From Tenacibaculum sp. Bg11-29 (GTDB taxonomy: Bacteria; Bacteroidota; Bacteroidia; Flavobacteriales; Flavobacteriaceae), in the NCBI RefSeq assembly GCF_002836595.1, contig NZ_PJBB01000003.1, positions 2,231,001-2,295,000 on the forward strand: DNA of 64,000 nucleotides. Direction: 5' to 3'. This document shows positions 47,035 to 55,459 of this stretch, one piece after another; positions within the stretch are counted from its first letter, which is position 1; each line of letters opens with the position of its first letter. Below the pieces are notes generated by a model, which worked only from the letters and a program-made list of their open reading frames with translations, was not told the origin of the DNA and did no database searches. The position numbers and the translations under genes are program-made.

Positions 47035-47931
47035 TTAAACTTCTCCTTTTTTGTTTTCTTCCCATTCTTGACGTAAATCACCAGAAAGTTTGCCTGTTCC
47101 GTCATGTCTCCACCCTGGAGGTTTTAAAAAATATAAAAACTTTTTCCCTATAGAAGCTTTACTTGTAGAAACATCTTTTAACATATTGTACCATTCAATA
47201 AAAGCGATTTTAATAGGGTTGTACGTGTTTATGTTGCTAACTAAACCGTAAACAGGTTTTTCTATTTCAGGTTCAAAAGTACCTAAGAGTTTATCCCAAA
47301 TAATAAAAATACCTGCGTGATTTCTATCTAAGTATTGTGGGTTTGTAGCATGATGTACTCTATGATGGCTTGGGGTATTAAAAATTGCTTCAAACCATTT
47401 AGGCATTTTTTGAATTAGTTCTGTATGAATCCAGTATTGGTATAATAAACTAACACTCATTTGCATTAAAATCATTAGAGGATGGAAGCCTAAAAGAGCT
47501 AAAGGTGCCCAAAAGATAAAAGTATAAAAACTACCCGACCATGTTTGTCGTAAAGCAGTACTTAAATTATATTTTGTAGAAGAATGATGCACCACATGAC
47601 TTGCCCAAAAAAGTCTACTTTCATGTGCAATTCTGTGGTTCCAATAATAAACAAAATCATCAGCAAAGAGTAATAAAATCCATGACCACCAAATAAAAGG
47701 TATTGTAAAAAAACGATAGTTGTATAAAAAGGTGAAAAAAGCTAAAGCAAGTATTTTTGTAAATAAGCCAATAAAAACATTTCCTAAGCCCATTGTAATT
47801 GATGTCATTGCATCTTTAAATTCATAATCCTCCAATTTTACTTTAACAGTTAAAGTTACTTCAATGATTATTGTTAAAACAAAAAAAGGAATAGCATAAT
47901 GAATTATATTTGGTAGTTCAGGGATGTTCAT
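47035..47931 (-). CDS. Fatty acid hydroxylase/sterol desaturase family membrane protein
   Basis: 298 residues with several membrane spans and the complete di-iron His pattern: HX3H (WNHRIAHES), HX2HH (HVVHHSS) and HX2HH (HHRVHHATNPQYLDRNHAG). The family hydroxylates or desaturates lipids such as fatty acids, carotenoids or sterols; the substrate here is unknown. It ends convergently 17 bp from the barrel gene and is divergent from the rpsF operon. Confidence 0.88.
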   Translation of the reverse strand: MNIPELPNIIHYAIPFFVLTIIIEVTLTVKVKLEDYEFKDAMTSITMGLGNVFIGLFTKILALAFFTFLYNYRFFTIPFIWWSWILLLFADDFVYYWNHRIAHESRLFWASHVVHHSSTKYNLSTALRQTWSGSFYTFIFWAPLALLGFHPLMILMQMSVSLLYQYWIHTELIQKMPKWFEAIFNTPSHHRVHHATNPQYLDRNHAGIFIIWDKLLGTFEPEIEKPVYGLVSNINTYNPIKIAFIEWYNMLKDVSTSKASIGKKFLYFLKPPGWRHDGTGKLSGDLRQEWEENKKGEV

Positions 47932-48023
47932 AAATAAGATCGATTAATATTGAAGTGTAAAAATACTAAAAACAAGCAAGTTAATAAAAAAGGGAAATCA
48001 TTTTTTTATAGGTTAAAAACACT

Positions 48024-48031
48024 TATATTTG
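48024..48031 (+). promoter_or_regulatory. Promoter -7 element (TATATTTG) of the rpsF operon
   Basis: A perfect TAnnTTTG match 32 bp before rpsF ATG. Confidence 0.7.
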
Positions 48032-48063
48032 CAGGCTTAAAATAAATTTTAAACAATCTAATT

Positions 48064-48405
48064 ATGAATCATTACGAAACTGTTTTCATTTTGAATCCCG
48101 TTTTATCTGAAACTCAGATAAAGGAGACAGTAAAGAAGTTTGAGGACTATTTACTTTCTAAAGGTGCAGAAATGATTTCTAAAGAAGATTGGGGCTTAAA
48201 AAAATTAGCTTACCCAATCGAAAAGAAAAAAAGTGGATTTTACCACTTATTAGACTACAAAGTGGCAGGTGATGCTATTACTGCTTTTGAATTAGAATTC
48301 AGAAGAGATGATAGTGTTATGCGTTATTTAACTGTAAGGTTAGATAAACATGCTGAAGCGTGGGCTGAAAAAAGAAGAGAACGTGTTAAATCTGCAAAAA
48401 AGTAA
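48064..48405 (+). CDS. rpsF: Small ribosomal subunit protein bS6
   Basis: 113 residues with MNHYETVFILNPVLSETQIK at the N-terminus and DWGLKKLAYPIEKKKSGFYH in the middle, both diagnostic of S6, which binds S18 in the 30S platform. It is the first gene of an rpsF-rpsR-rplI operon, with 3 bp to rpsR. The C-terminal extension is Lys/Arg-rich. Confidence 0.97.
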   Translation: MNHYETVFILNPVLSETQIKETVKKFEDYLLSKGAEMISKEDWGLKKLAYPIEKKKSGFYHLLDYKVAGDAITAFELEFRRDDSVMRYLTVRLDKHAEAWAEKRRERVKSAKK

Positions 48406-48408
48406 GAA

Positions 48409-48711
48409 ATGGCGTCAACAACAATAGAACAACAGTCAAAAGGAAACAAGCAGGGAGAAGTACGTTACTTAACTCCGCTTGATATTGAAACAAAAAAAGA
48501 AGCAAAATATTGTCGTTTTAAAAAGAACGGTTTTAAATACATCGATTATAAAGATGCAGACTTCTTAATGTATTTAGTAAACGAACAAGGTAAAATTTTA
48601 CCAAGACGTTTAACAGGAACATCATTAAAATATCAACGTAAAGTTGCACAAGCTATTAAAAGAGCTCGTCATTTAGCTTTAATGCCATATGTTGGTGATT
48701 TATTAAAATAA
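48409..48711 (+). CDS. rpsR: Small ribosomal subunit protein bS18
   Basis: 100 residues; the core includes [40 protein letters not shown] and [11 protein letters not shown]. Only one cysteine (Cys35) is seen, as in C-minus-type S18. The N-terminal 20 residues are a low-complexity extension. It sits between rpsF and rplI, as in most bacteria. Confidence 0.97.
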   Translation: MASTTIEQQSKGNKQGEVRYLTPLDIETKKEAKYCRFKKNGFKYIDYKDADFLMYLVNEQGKILPRRLTGTSLKYQRKVAQAIKRARHLALMPYVGDLLK

Positions 48712-48726
48712 TAAAGAAGTAGAGAC

Positions 48727-49176
48727 ATGGAATTGATACTAAAACAAGACGTAGAAAATTTAGGTTTTAAAGACGATGTTGTAACTGTTAAGAATGGTTA
48801 TGGTCGTAACAGCCTAATTCCTAAAGGATATGCAATTTTAGCTACTTCTTCAGCTAAAAAAGTATTAGCTGAAAATTTAAAGCAACGTGCTTTTAAAGAA
48901 GCTAAATTAATAGAAGATGCTACTAAAATAGCAGAAGCTGTTAAAGGGTATGAATTAAAAATTACTTCTAAAGTAGGTTCAGGAGATAAGTTATTTGGTT
49001 CAGTAAACAATATTAATGTTGCTGAAGCTTTAGCTAAAGCTGGTACTGTAATTGATAAGAAATTTATTAAAGTTACTGGAGGTAGTGTAAAAAGATTAGG
49101 TAAATACAATGCAGCTGTACGTTTACACAGAGCAGTTGTTGCTGATATCGTTTTTGAAGTTGTTGCTGAAAAGTAA
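48727..49176 (+). CDS. rplI: Large ribosomal subunit protein bL9
   Basis: 149 residues; the N-terminal domain MELILKQDVENLGFKDDVV and VKNGYGRNSLIPKGYAILAT match the L9 signature, followed by the long connecting helix and a C-terminal domain (TSKVGSGDKLFGSVNNINVA). It is the last gene of the operon, followed by a terminator 20 bp on. Confidence 0.97.
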   Translation: MELILKQDVENLGFKDDVVTVKNGYGRNSLIPKGYAILATSSAKKVLAENLKQRAFKEAKLIEDATKIAEAVKGYELKITSKVGSGDKLFGSVNNINVAEALAKAGTVIDKKFIKVTGGSVKRLGKYNAAVRLHRAVVADIVFEVVAEK

Positions 49177-49196
49177 GAATTAAAAAATACATTTAT

Positions 49197-49229
49197 AAAA
49201 ACCTATTCATTTTGAATAGGTTTTTTTTT
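49197..49229 (+). terminator. Intrinsic terminator of the rpsF-rpsR-rplI operon
   Basis: AAAAACCTATTCA (49197-49209) and TGAATAGGTTTTT (49213-49225) form a 13-bp stem with a tight loop, followed by a long T run. Confidence 0.92.
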
Positions 49230-49283
49230 GTTTAATTATAAAAATACTATGCTAAAAAGAATACTTAGTTTATACAATTTATT

Positions 49284-49331
49284 AAAAAATAAAACGAAAA
49301 ACCTGAACAATAATTAATATTGTTCAGGTTT
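49284..49331 (-). terminator. Intrinsic terminator after lysA
   Basis: AAACCTGAACAAT (49299-49311) and ATTGTTCAGGTTT (49319-49331) form a 13-bp stem. On the - strand the stem is followed by TTTTCGTTTTATTTTTT. Confidence 0.85.
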
Positions 49332-49359
49332 AACATTTTGTAATTCGTTATTATTAAGA

Positions 49360-50568
49360 CTACATAATTTTAATATCTTCTTGATTTCTAAGAATATCTT
49401 CTATTGTTTCTCTTTTTCTAATTAAATAATCCTTTCCTTTATAGATCATAACCTCAGCTGGTTTAAATCTTGAGTTGTAATTAGAGGCCATTGAATAACA
49501 ATAAGCACCCGCATTATTAAAGCATAAAATATCTTCTTCTGATATTTCATTAATTCTTCTATTAGATCCAAACGTGTCAGTTTCGCATATGTAACCAACA
49601 ATACTATAAAAACGTTCTCTACCTTTAGGGTTTGATAAATTTTCGATAGTATGATGTGAGTTATAAAGCATTGGACGTATTAAATGATTCATTCCACTAT
49701 CAACACCAGCGAAAACAGTAGAGGTTGTTTGTTTAATTACATTTACTTTAGCTAAAAAATAACCTGATTCACTAACCAAAAACTTACCTGGTTCAAACAT
49801 TAGCGTAACGTTTTTTCCGTAAACCTTGCAAAATTTATTAAATCTGTCAGATAATTTATCTCCTAATTCAATGATATCTGTAGAGATATCGTCTTTTTTA
49901 TAAGGAACTTTAAATCCACTTCCAAAATCAATAAAGTCAATATTTTTAAATTGTTTAGCAACATCAAATAATATATCAGAGGCTCTTATAAATGTATCAA
50001 TATCTAAAATATCAGAACCTGTATGCATATGTATGCCGTTAATACGCATTCCAGTATTTTCAACTACTCGCTTTATATGAGGTACTTGATGAATTGAAAT
50101 TCCAAATTTAGAATCGATATGTCCAACAGAAATATTGCTATTTCCTCCTGCCATTATATGCGGATTAATTCGAATACAAACAGGTGTTTTTGGGTGTTTT
50201 TGCCCAAACAATTCTAGTATAGATAAATTATCAATATTAATTTGTATTCCTAGTTTGGCAACTTCTTCAATTTCTTGAAGCGAAACACCATTTGGAGTAT
50301 AAATAATATCCTTTGGAGCAAAACCTGCAAGTAAACCTAATCTTACTTCTTGAATAGAAACCGTATCTAAACCACTTTTCAAGGTTTTAAATACTTTTAA
50401 AATATTTATATTAGATAGTGCTTTAACAGCGTAATTTATCTTTAAGTTTTTAACTTTAGAAAAAGCAGCCGTCATATTTTTATACTGATTTATTATTTTT
50501 TCAGTATCATATACATAAAGTGGCGAACCATACTTATTGGCTAAATTTAATAACTCTTCTCTATTCAT
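49360..50568 (-). CDS. lysA: Diaminopimelate decarboxylase
   Basis: A PLP enzyme of alanine-racemase fold forming lysine from meso-diaminopimelate. The 402-residue protein has the PLP lysine in INYAVKALSNINILK near residue 45, HMHTGSDILD near 177, FEPGKFLVSESGYFLAKV near 255 and CYSMASNYNSRFKPAEVM near 362. The substrate assignment over ornithine/arginine decarboxylases rests on this pattern and length. It is monocistronic; its upstream spacer (50569-50780) shows no feature beyond A+T-rich DNA. Confidence 0.9.
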   Translation of the reverse strand: MNREELLNLANKYGSPLYVYDTEKIINQYKNMTAAFSKVKNLKINYAVKALSNINILKVFKTLKSGLDTVSIQEVRLGLLAGFAPKDIIYTPNGVSLQEIEEVAKLGIQINIDNLSILELFGQKHPKTPVCIRINPHIMAGGNSNISVGHIDSKFGISIHQVPHIKRVVENTGMRINGIHMHTGSDILDIDTFIRASDILFDVAKQFKNIDFIDFGSGFKVPYKKDDISTDIIELGDKLSDRFNKFCKVYGKNVTLMFEPGKFLVSESGYFLAKVNVIKQTTSTVFAGVDSGMNHLIRPMLYNSHHTIENLSNPKGRERFYSIVGYICETDTFGSNRRINEISEEDILCFNNAGAYCYSMASNYNSRFKPAEVMIYKGKDYLIRKRETIEDILRNQEDIKIM

Positions 50569-50780
50569 TTTTTGTCTATGTATTAATAAGTGTCAAATGT
50601 AGATAAGCATTTTTTTTTGACAAATTATTTATAAGAAATATACAAATCTAGTTTTTTTGTGAAAAAATAAGGTGTTTTTCCTGTAATGCATGGTGTAAAA
50701 ATAAATCATCTTTGTATTGAAATTAAAGAAAGGGGTTTTACTTTATATTTAGGGTGTTTTCTGTAGGGGGCAGGAATATC

Positions 50781-50815
50781 AAAAAAAAACTCTAGCATAT
50801 GCTAGAGTTTTTTTT
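50781..50815. terminator. Bidirectional-looking intrinsic terminator downstream of pepT
   Basis: A perfect palindromic stem, ACTCTAGC/GCTAGAGT with an ATAT loop, is flanked by a run of nine A on the left and nine T on the right. It ends the pepT-side transcript (- strand). Confidence 0.88.
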
Positions 50816-50830
50816 ATAAGAAATAATCTT

Positions 50831-52069
50831 TTATTTAAATTTTGTAGCTACCTTTTCAGTAATACCAACAATTACTTCAATAGCTTTAAGAATACTCTCT
50901 ACAGGAACGTATTCATAACGCCCATGAAAGTTATGGCCACCAGCAAATATATTCGGACAAGGTAGCCCTTTATATGATAATTGTGACCCATCAGTACCAC
51001 CACGAATCGCTTTAATTAAAGGTTTTATGCCAAGATCATTCATAACCTCTTCAGCAATATCAACAATATGCATAACAGGAGTTACTTTTTCTTTCATATT
51101 GTAGTATTGATCTTTTATTTCAATTTCAATAAGATCTTTTCCTAATTTAGTGTTCATTACAGAAACTAAATCTAACATAGCTTGTTTACGGTTTTTAAAC
51201 AATTCCATATCATGATCTCTAATAATATACTGTAAAACTGTTTTTTCTACTTTTCCTTCCATTTGATGTAAATGAAAAAAACCTTCATAACCAGTCGTTT
51301 TTTCAGGAACTTCATCTTCAGGTAAAGCATTGATTAATTCACTAGCGATAGTCATTGAATTAATCATTTTTCCTTTTGCATATCCAGGGTGTACTATTTT
51401 ACCATTAATAGTAATTTTTGCACCAGCTGCATTAAAATTTTCATATTCTAGCTCACCAATTTGGCTTCCGTCCATCGTGTAAGCCCATTGTGCACCAAAT
51501 TTTTCTACATCAAACATGTGAGCTCCTTTACCAACTTCTTCATCAGGAGGAAAGCATACTCTAATTTTACCGTGTTTAATTTCTGGGTTTTGAATTAAAT
51601 ATTCCATTGCTGAAACAATTTCGGTAACACCAGCTTTATCATCAGCACCTAATAAAGTAGTACCATCTGTAGTAATAATTGTTTGCCCTTTGTATTGCAA
51701 TAAGTCATCAAAATAATCAGGAGAAAGTACAATGTTTTGTTCTTTGTTTAAAAGGATATCTTTACCATCATAATTTTCATGAATTTGAGGTTTTACATTT
51801 GCTCCAGTAAAATCAGGGCTTGTATCAATATGAGCAACAAAACCGATAGTTGGTACTTCGTAATCTAAATTACTAGGTAACGTAGCCATTAAATAGCAGT
51901 TTTCATCTAAGTCAACATCTTCCATTCCTAATTCTTTCAATTCTTTTTCCAGAACTCTTGCTAAATCCCATTGTTTCTCTGTACTAGGAAAAGCAGGATT
52001 GTTAGGATCACTTTCAGTATCAATAGTTACATATTTTATAAATCTATCGATGATATGTTGTTTGTTCAT
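50831..52069 (-). CDS. pepT: Peptidase T (tripeptide aminopeptidase)
   Basis: A 412-residue M20B zinc aminopeptidase. Motifs: GFVAHIDTSPDFTGANVKP near residue 77, LLGADDKAGVTEIVSAM near 140, FPPDEEVGKGAHMFD near 172, IRGGTDGSQLSYKGLP near 350 and GGHNFHGRYEYVPVES near 376. Length equals that of E. coli PepT. It is the last gene of a DUF3810-lipoprotein-pepT run on the - strand, 29 bp after the lipoprotein gene. Confidence 0.94.
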   Translation of the reverse strand: MNKQHIIDRFIKYVTIDTESDPNNPAFPSTEKQWDLARVLEKELKELGMEDVDLDENCYLMATLPSNLDYEVPTIGFVAHIDTSPDFTGANVKPQIHENYDGKDILLNKEQNIVLSPDYFDDLLQYKGQTIITTDGTTLLGADDKAGVTEIVSAMEYLIQNPEIKHGKIRVCFPPDEEVGKGAHMFDVEKFGAQWAYTMDGSQIGELEYENFNAAGAKITINGKIVHPGYAKGKMINSMTIASELINALPEDEVPEKTTGYEGFFHLHQMEGKVEKTVLQYIIRDHDMELFKNRKQAMLDLVSVMNTKLGKDLIEIEIKDQYYNMKEKVTPVMHIVDIAEEVMNDLGIKPLIKAIRGGTDGSQLSYKGLPCPNIFAGGHNFHGRYEYVPVESILKAIEVIVGITEKVATKFK

Positions 52070-52098
52070 TGTTATAATTTTAAGCGTTTCAAAAATAA

Positions 52099-52653
52099 CT
52101 AATTCAATTGTATTTTGTCTATTAATTTTATGGCGTTACATATTCGTTTATCAACTAAAGAATCTCCATAAACTTCAGTTTTAATATGTAAGAAATTTTC
52201 AGAGTTTATTTTGGTAAATGTATTTAAAATATGATATGTATAATTGTTTTTTTTACCTTTAGCATAACTGAAGTATGAAGGTTTGTTTAATAAGTTTATA
52301 GCATTCGTTTTTACTTCTGATAATTGCATTCTCTTATTATCATCCGTAATTTTTTGCTTAAAAGTATTGTCAATAAAAGCAGTTTTATGCACTAAAGTAA
52401 CATCAATAAGTGTCGTTTTTGTTAAGCTAAGAGTTGTGTCAGCAGCATAAATAGATGTTTTTGTATTGTCGTAATATAAATTTACCTTCCAGTTGTTTGG
52501 AAGTTGAGTGCTAAACATGTTTCTAACATCATTATGTATCTTTAAATCATCGTTTGTACTTAAGATTTTACAATTAAATTCATCTTTTAAATCAGGAAGT
52601 GAATTGCAGGAAATAGATAAAAAAAAAACAAAAACAGCAGAAAAATATTTCAT
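52099..52653 (-). CDS. Small predicted lipoprotein, function unknown
   Basis: 184 residues. The signal peptide ends in a lipobox (VFFLSISCNS, Cys16), so the mature protein is probably anchored in a membrane. The rest has no recognised motif. It lies between DUF3810 (11 bp upstream) and pepT (29 bp downstream) on the same strand, so it is probably cotranscribed with them. Confidence 0.7.
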   Translation of the reverse strand: MKYFSAVFVFFLSISCNSLPDLKDEFNCKILSTNDDLKIHNDVRNMFSTQLPNNWKVNLYYDNTKTSIYAADTTLSLTKTTLIDVTLVHKTAFIDNTFKQKITDDNKRMQLSEVKTNAINLLNKPSYFSYAKGKKNNYTYHILNTFTKINSENFLHIKTEVYGDSLVDKRICNAIKLIDKIQLN

Positions 52654-52664
52654 AGATAATAATT

Positions 52665-53735
52665 TTATTTTTTTTGCTTAAAGTAAGCAATTAACAAATC
52701 TACTACATAACTGTAAGATTTAATTCCTTTTGATTGATTGTTTGCTTTTAAATAAGAATTGTAACCTTTTTTAAAATAAGGCTCAATAGGATTGTCAAAT
52801 TTTTTCCAATGTAAATAACTGCCTCTATAATCTTTATATATTCCTTTGTTTACACTATGTTTTATTTCTTTAGCTAGTTTTTTATCATGCTTATAAACCT
52901 GACTAATACAATAATTATAAGCCATGCGGTATCCTGAATATTTAAAGTAGATATCATCATTATAAATTGATGCAAGAAAACCAACAAAGTTAGCATCATT
53001 TTCAGCAGCCCAACCAATTTGATGTGCCATTTCATGACAGGTTGTTGAGGGATATCCTGTTTTTGGAATCATATCATTTATTTGAGCTTCGCCTGTAATT
53101 GGATTTATGTAACCAGCAGTACCATTATAAGATTGAAATAAACTAACTAAAGAGTTTTTTATTGAAGAGGTTTTGTATGTTAACTGCGGATAAATAACTG
53201 CTAATTTTTTATAACCATTAGGTGCTAACGTGTAAATTTCTTTTTGGGTATGCGGTGATTCAATTTTAATAGTATCGTTATCTGTAATTTTTAGATGGAT
53301 TTTATTTAGTTCTAAAACAATTTTTTTAGTTGTTTGTATTAATTGTTCTGTGGTGTAATTGGATTGTTGTAGTCCAAGATTTTTAGCTAAAGGTTCTCTA
53401 AAATAATTCAATCCCCAAAAAGTATAAAAACAAAAATAAATTATAGCTAAAGTTGCCGTAAGTCTTATTAATAGCGTAATACTATTTTTAAATCGATCTT
53501 TAATCAAACGATAAATAGCTCTTGTTAATGAAAATAGCAAAACAAAACCTAAAACATCACCAACGGAAAATGGAATCCATCCAAAAATAAATCTAAAAAA
53601 AGAAGAGATATATGGGTATAGTCCATTACTGTAATATTGCTCTACCCATTGAGGTTTTTGACTTAAAAATTGCACAATCAATAATTGAAAAGGTAAGGTT
53701 AAGGCGAATATTATTTGTTTTTTATTGTACTGCAT
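52665..53735 (-). CDS. DUF3810 family membrane protein with an HExxH zinc-peptidase-like motif
   Basis: 356 residues. Three N-terminal membrane spans (about 8-24, 55-75 and 85-108) precede a large domain containing TTCHEMAHQIGWAAENDANFVGF near residue 235. HEMAH plus the downstream Glu resembles a zincin metalloprotease active site. This combination is what I know as DUF3810; no substrate is established. It is divergent from dnaB and the first gene of its - strand run. Confidence 0.82.
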   Translation of the reverse strand: MQYNKKQIIFALTLPFQLLIVQFLSQKPQWVEQYYSNGLYPYISSFFRFIFGWIPFSVGDVLGFVLLFSLTRAIYRLIKDRFKNSITLLIRLTATLAIIYFCFYTFWGLNYFREPLAKNLGLQQSNYTTEQLIQTTKKIVLELNKIHLKITDNDTIKIESPHTQKEIYTLAPNGYKKLAVIYPQLTYKTSSIKNSLVSLFQSYNGTAGYINPITGEAQINDMIPKTGYPSTTCHEMAHQIGWAAENDANFVGFLASIYNDDIYFKYSGYRMAYNYCISQVYKHDKKLAKEIKHSVNKGIYKDYRGSYLHWKKFDNPIEPYFKKGYNSYLKANNQSKGIKSYSYVVDLLIAYFKQKK

Positions 53736-53849
53736 AAATTCAAAAATAAGAAAGTTAGTAGGTTATCAACAAGTTAATAACAGTTTTGTTTACAAAATTT
53801 TGTATAAAGAAAGTTAAGGGTAGCCCCTGTAAGTATCATCTTAAAATTT

Positions 53850-53857
53850 TACATTTG
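53850..53857 (+). promoter_or_regulatory. Promoter -7 element (TACATTTG) of dnaB
   Basis: A perfect TAnnTTTG match only 5 bases before the dnaB ATG at 53863, so the transcript would start at or next to the ATG (leaderless). Confidence 0.6.
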
Positions 53858-53862
53858 CAATT

Positions 53863-55389
53863 ATGGAAAGAACTCAATCTCTCAGAGGAACGAAAGCAGA
53901 AAAATCTAAAATTATTAGCCTTGAAAAAGGGAAATTACCACCACAAGCTTTAGAATTAGAAGAAGCTGTTTTAGGTGCTATGATGATTGATAAGAAAGGG
54001 ATTGATGAAATAATTGATATTCTAAGTCCTGATTCTTTTTATGATAAAAGGCACCAAGAAGTATATGCAGCTATTTATACATTGTTTCAAAATTCAGAAC
54101 CGATTGATTTACTTTCGGTTTCAAATCAGTTAAAAAAAGACGGTACCTTAGATTTAGCAGGAGGTGATTTTTATTTAATCGGTTTAACTCAAAAAGTAGC
54201 ATCTTCTGCGCATATTGAGTTTCATGCCAGAATTATATTAGAAAAATATATACAACGTAGGTTAATTACAATCTCGTCTGAGATTATAGAAAGTGCTTAT
54301 AATGAGACGGTAGATGTTTTTGACTTATTAGATGATGCCGAGGGTAAATTATTTGAAGTAACCCAAGGGAATCTTAAAAAAGGAGCTGAAAGAGCAGATT
54401 CGTTAGTACAACAATCTATTACTAAAATACAAGAAATTTCAGGTAAAGAGGGGATGAGTGGTTTGGCTACCGGATTTACGAAATTAGATGCATTAACTTC
54501 GGGTTGGCAACCATCCGATTTAATTATTATTGCTGCACGTCCGGGTATGGGTAAAACAGCATTTGTAATTTCAATGGCTAAAAATATGGCGATTGATTTT
54601 GGACATGGTGTTGCTGTTTTTTCATTAGAGATGTCATCGGTACAGTTAATTACACGTATGATTTCTTCGGAAACAGGATTAACATCAGAGAAATTACGTA
54701 AAGGAAATTTAGAACCACATGAATGGGAACAGTTAAATGTAAAAGTTAAAAAACTTTCTGATGCCCCAATATTTATTGATGATACTCCAGCGCTTTCAAT
54801 TTTTGATTTACGTGCAAAAGCACGACGTTTAGTATCGCAACACGATGTGAAAATAATTGTTATTGATTATTTACAGTTAATGACAGCTGGTGGAGCAGGA
54901 GGGAATCGTGAGCAAGAAATATCAACCATTTCTCGTAACTTAAAAGCACTAGCAAAAGAATTAAGTATACCCGTAATTGCCTTATCTCAGTTATCTCGTG
55001 CGGTGGAAACTCGTGGAGGATCTAAACGTCCGTTACTATCAGATTTACGTGAATCTGGAGCAATTGAGCAGGATGCCGATATTGTATCGTTTATTTTTAG
55101 ACCAGAATACTACGGAATGACAGAATGGGATGATGATGATCATAGTCCGTGTGAAGGTCAGGGTGAATTTATTGTAGCAAAACACCGTAATGGTGGAATG
55201 GATAATATTCGTCTAAAATTTACAGGTCACTTAGCTTTATTCTCAGATTTAGAAGAAGGAATTAGTAGTGAGTTTCAGTCGAGTATGAACACAGGTATAG
55301 AATCTGGTTTTAATACAGATGTAGCTTCTAGTGATTTTGTGTCGCCAGAAGATGCATTTGGACCTAGTGATGATGATGTTCCGTTTTAG
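53863..55389 (+). CDS. dnaB: Replicative DNA helicase
   Basis: Hexameric 5'-3' fork helicase. The 508-residue protein has the N-terminal primase-interaction domain (LPPQALELEEAVLGAMMID, about 26-44), Walker A AARPGMGKTAF near residue 224, Walker B IIVIDYLQLM near 322 and the H4-type DLRESGAIEQDADIV near 395. No intein is seen. The start gives a basic 25-residue head. Confidence 0.96.
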   Translation: MERTQSLRGTKAEKSKIISLEKGKLPPQALELEEAVLGAMMIDKKGIDEIIDILSPDSFYDKRHQEVYAAIYTLFQNSEPIDLLSVSNQLKKDGTLDLAGGDFYLIGLTQKVASSAHIEFHARIILEKYIQRRLITISSEIIESAYNETVDVFDLLDDAEGKLFEVTQGNLKKGAERADSLVQQSITKIQEISGKEGMSGLATGFTKLDALTSGWQPSDLIIIAARPGMGKTAFVISMAKNMAIDFGHGVAVFSLEMSSVQLITRMISSETGLTSEKLRKGNLEPHEWEQLNVKVKKLSDAPIFIDDTPALSIFDLRAKARRLVSQHDVKIIVIDYLQLMTAGGAGGNREQEISTISRNLKALAKELSIPVIALSQLSRAVETRGGSKRPLLSDLRESGAIEQDADIVSFIFRPEYYGMTEWDDDDHSPCEGQGEFIVAKHRNGGMDNIRLKFTGHLALFSDLEEGISSEFQSSMNTGIESGFNTDVASSDFVSPEDAFGPSDDDVPF

Positions 55390-55415
55390 AACTTAAATAA
55401 CTATAAAAATAAAAG

Positions 55416-55449
55416 AATACACAATTGCTACTTAGTAATTGTGTATTTT
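55416..55449 (+). terminator. Intrinsic terminator after dnaB
   Basis: AATACACAATT (55416-55426) pairs with AATTGTGTATT (55437-55447), with a 10-base loop followed by TTTTAGTTTTT. It ends just before the ATG of the next gene (55460), so that gene may depend on read-through or an unseen promoter. Confidence 0.7.
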
Positions 55450-55459
55450 AGTTTTTAAT

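Noticed and set aside
49177-49359. Small RNA gene between rplI and lysA
   Set aside because: The two hairpins are explained as terminators for the convergent operons; nothing else is left in the spacer.
50569-50780. Gene or regulatory RNA upstream of lysA
   Set aside because: The region is A+T-rich with no convincing frame, no lysine-riboswitch-like structure and no Lys-rich leader peptide found by eye.
55439-55459. TTG start extending the secreted protein by seven residues
   Set aside because: It would put MCILVFN ahead of a canonical signal peptide and overlaps the dnaB terminator; ATG 55460 is better.
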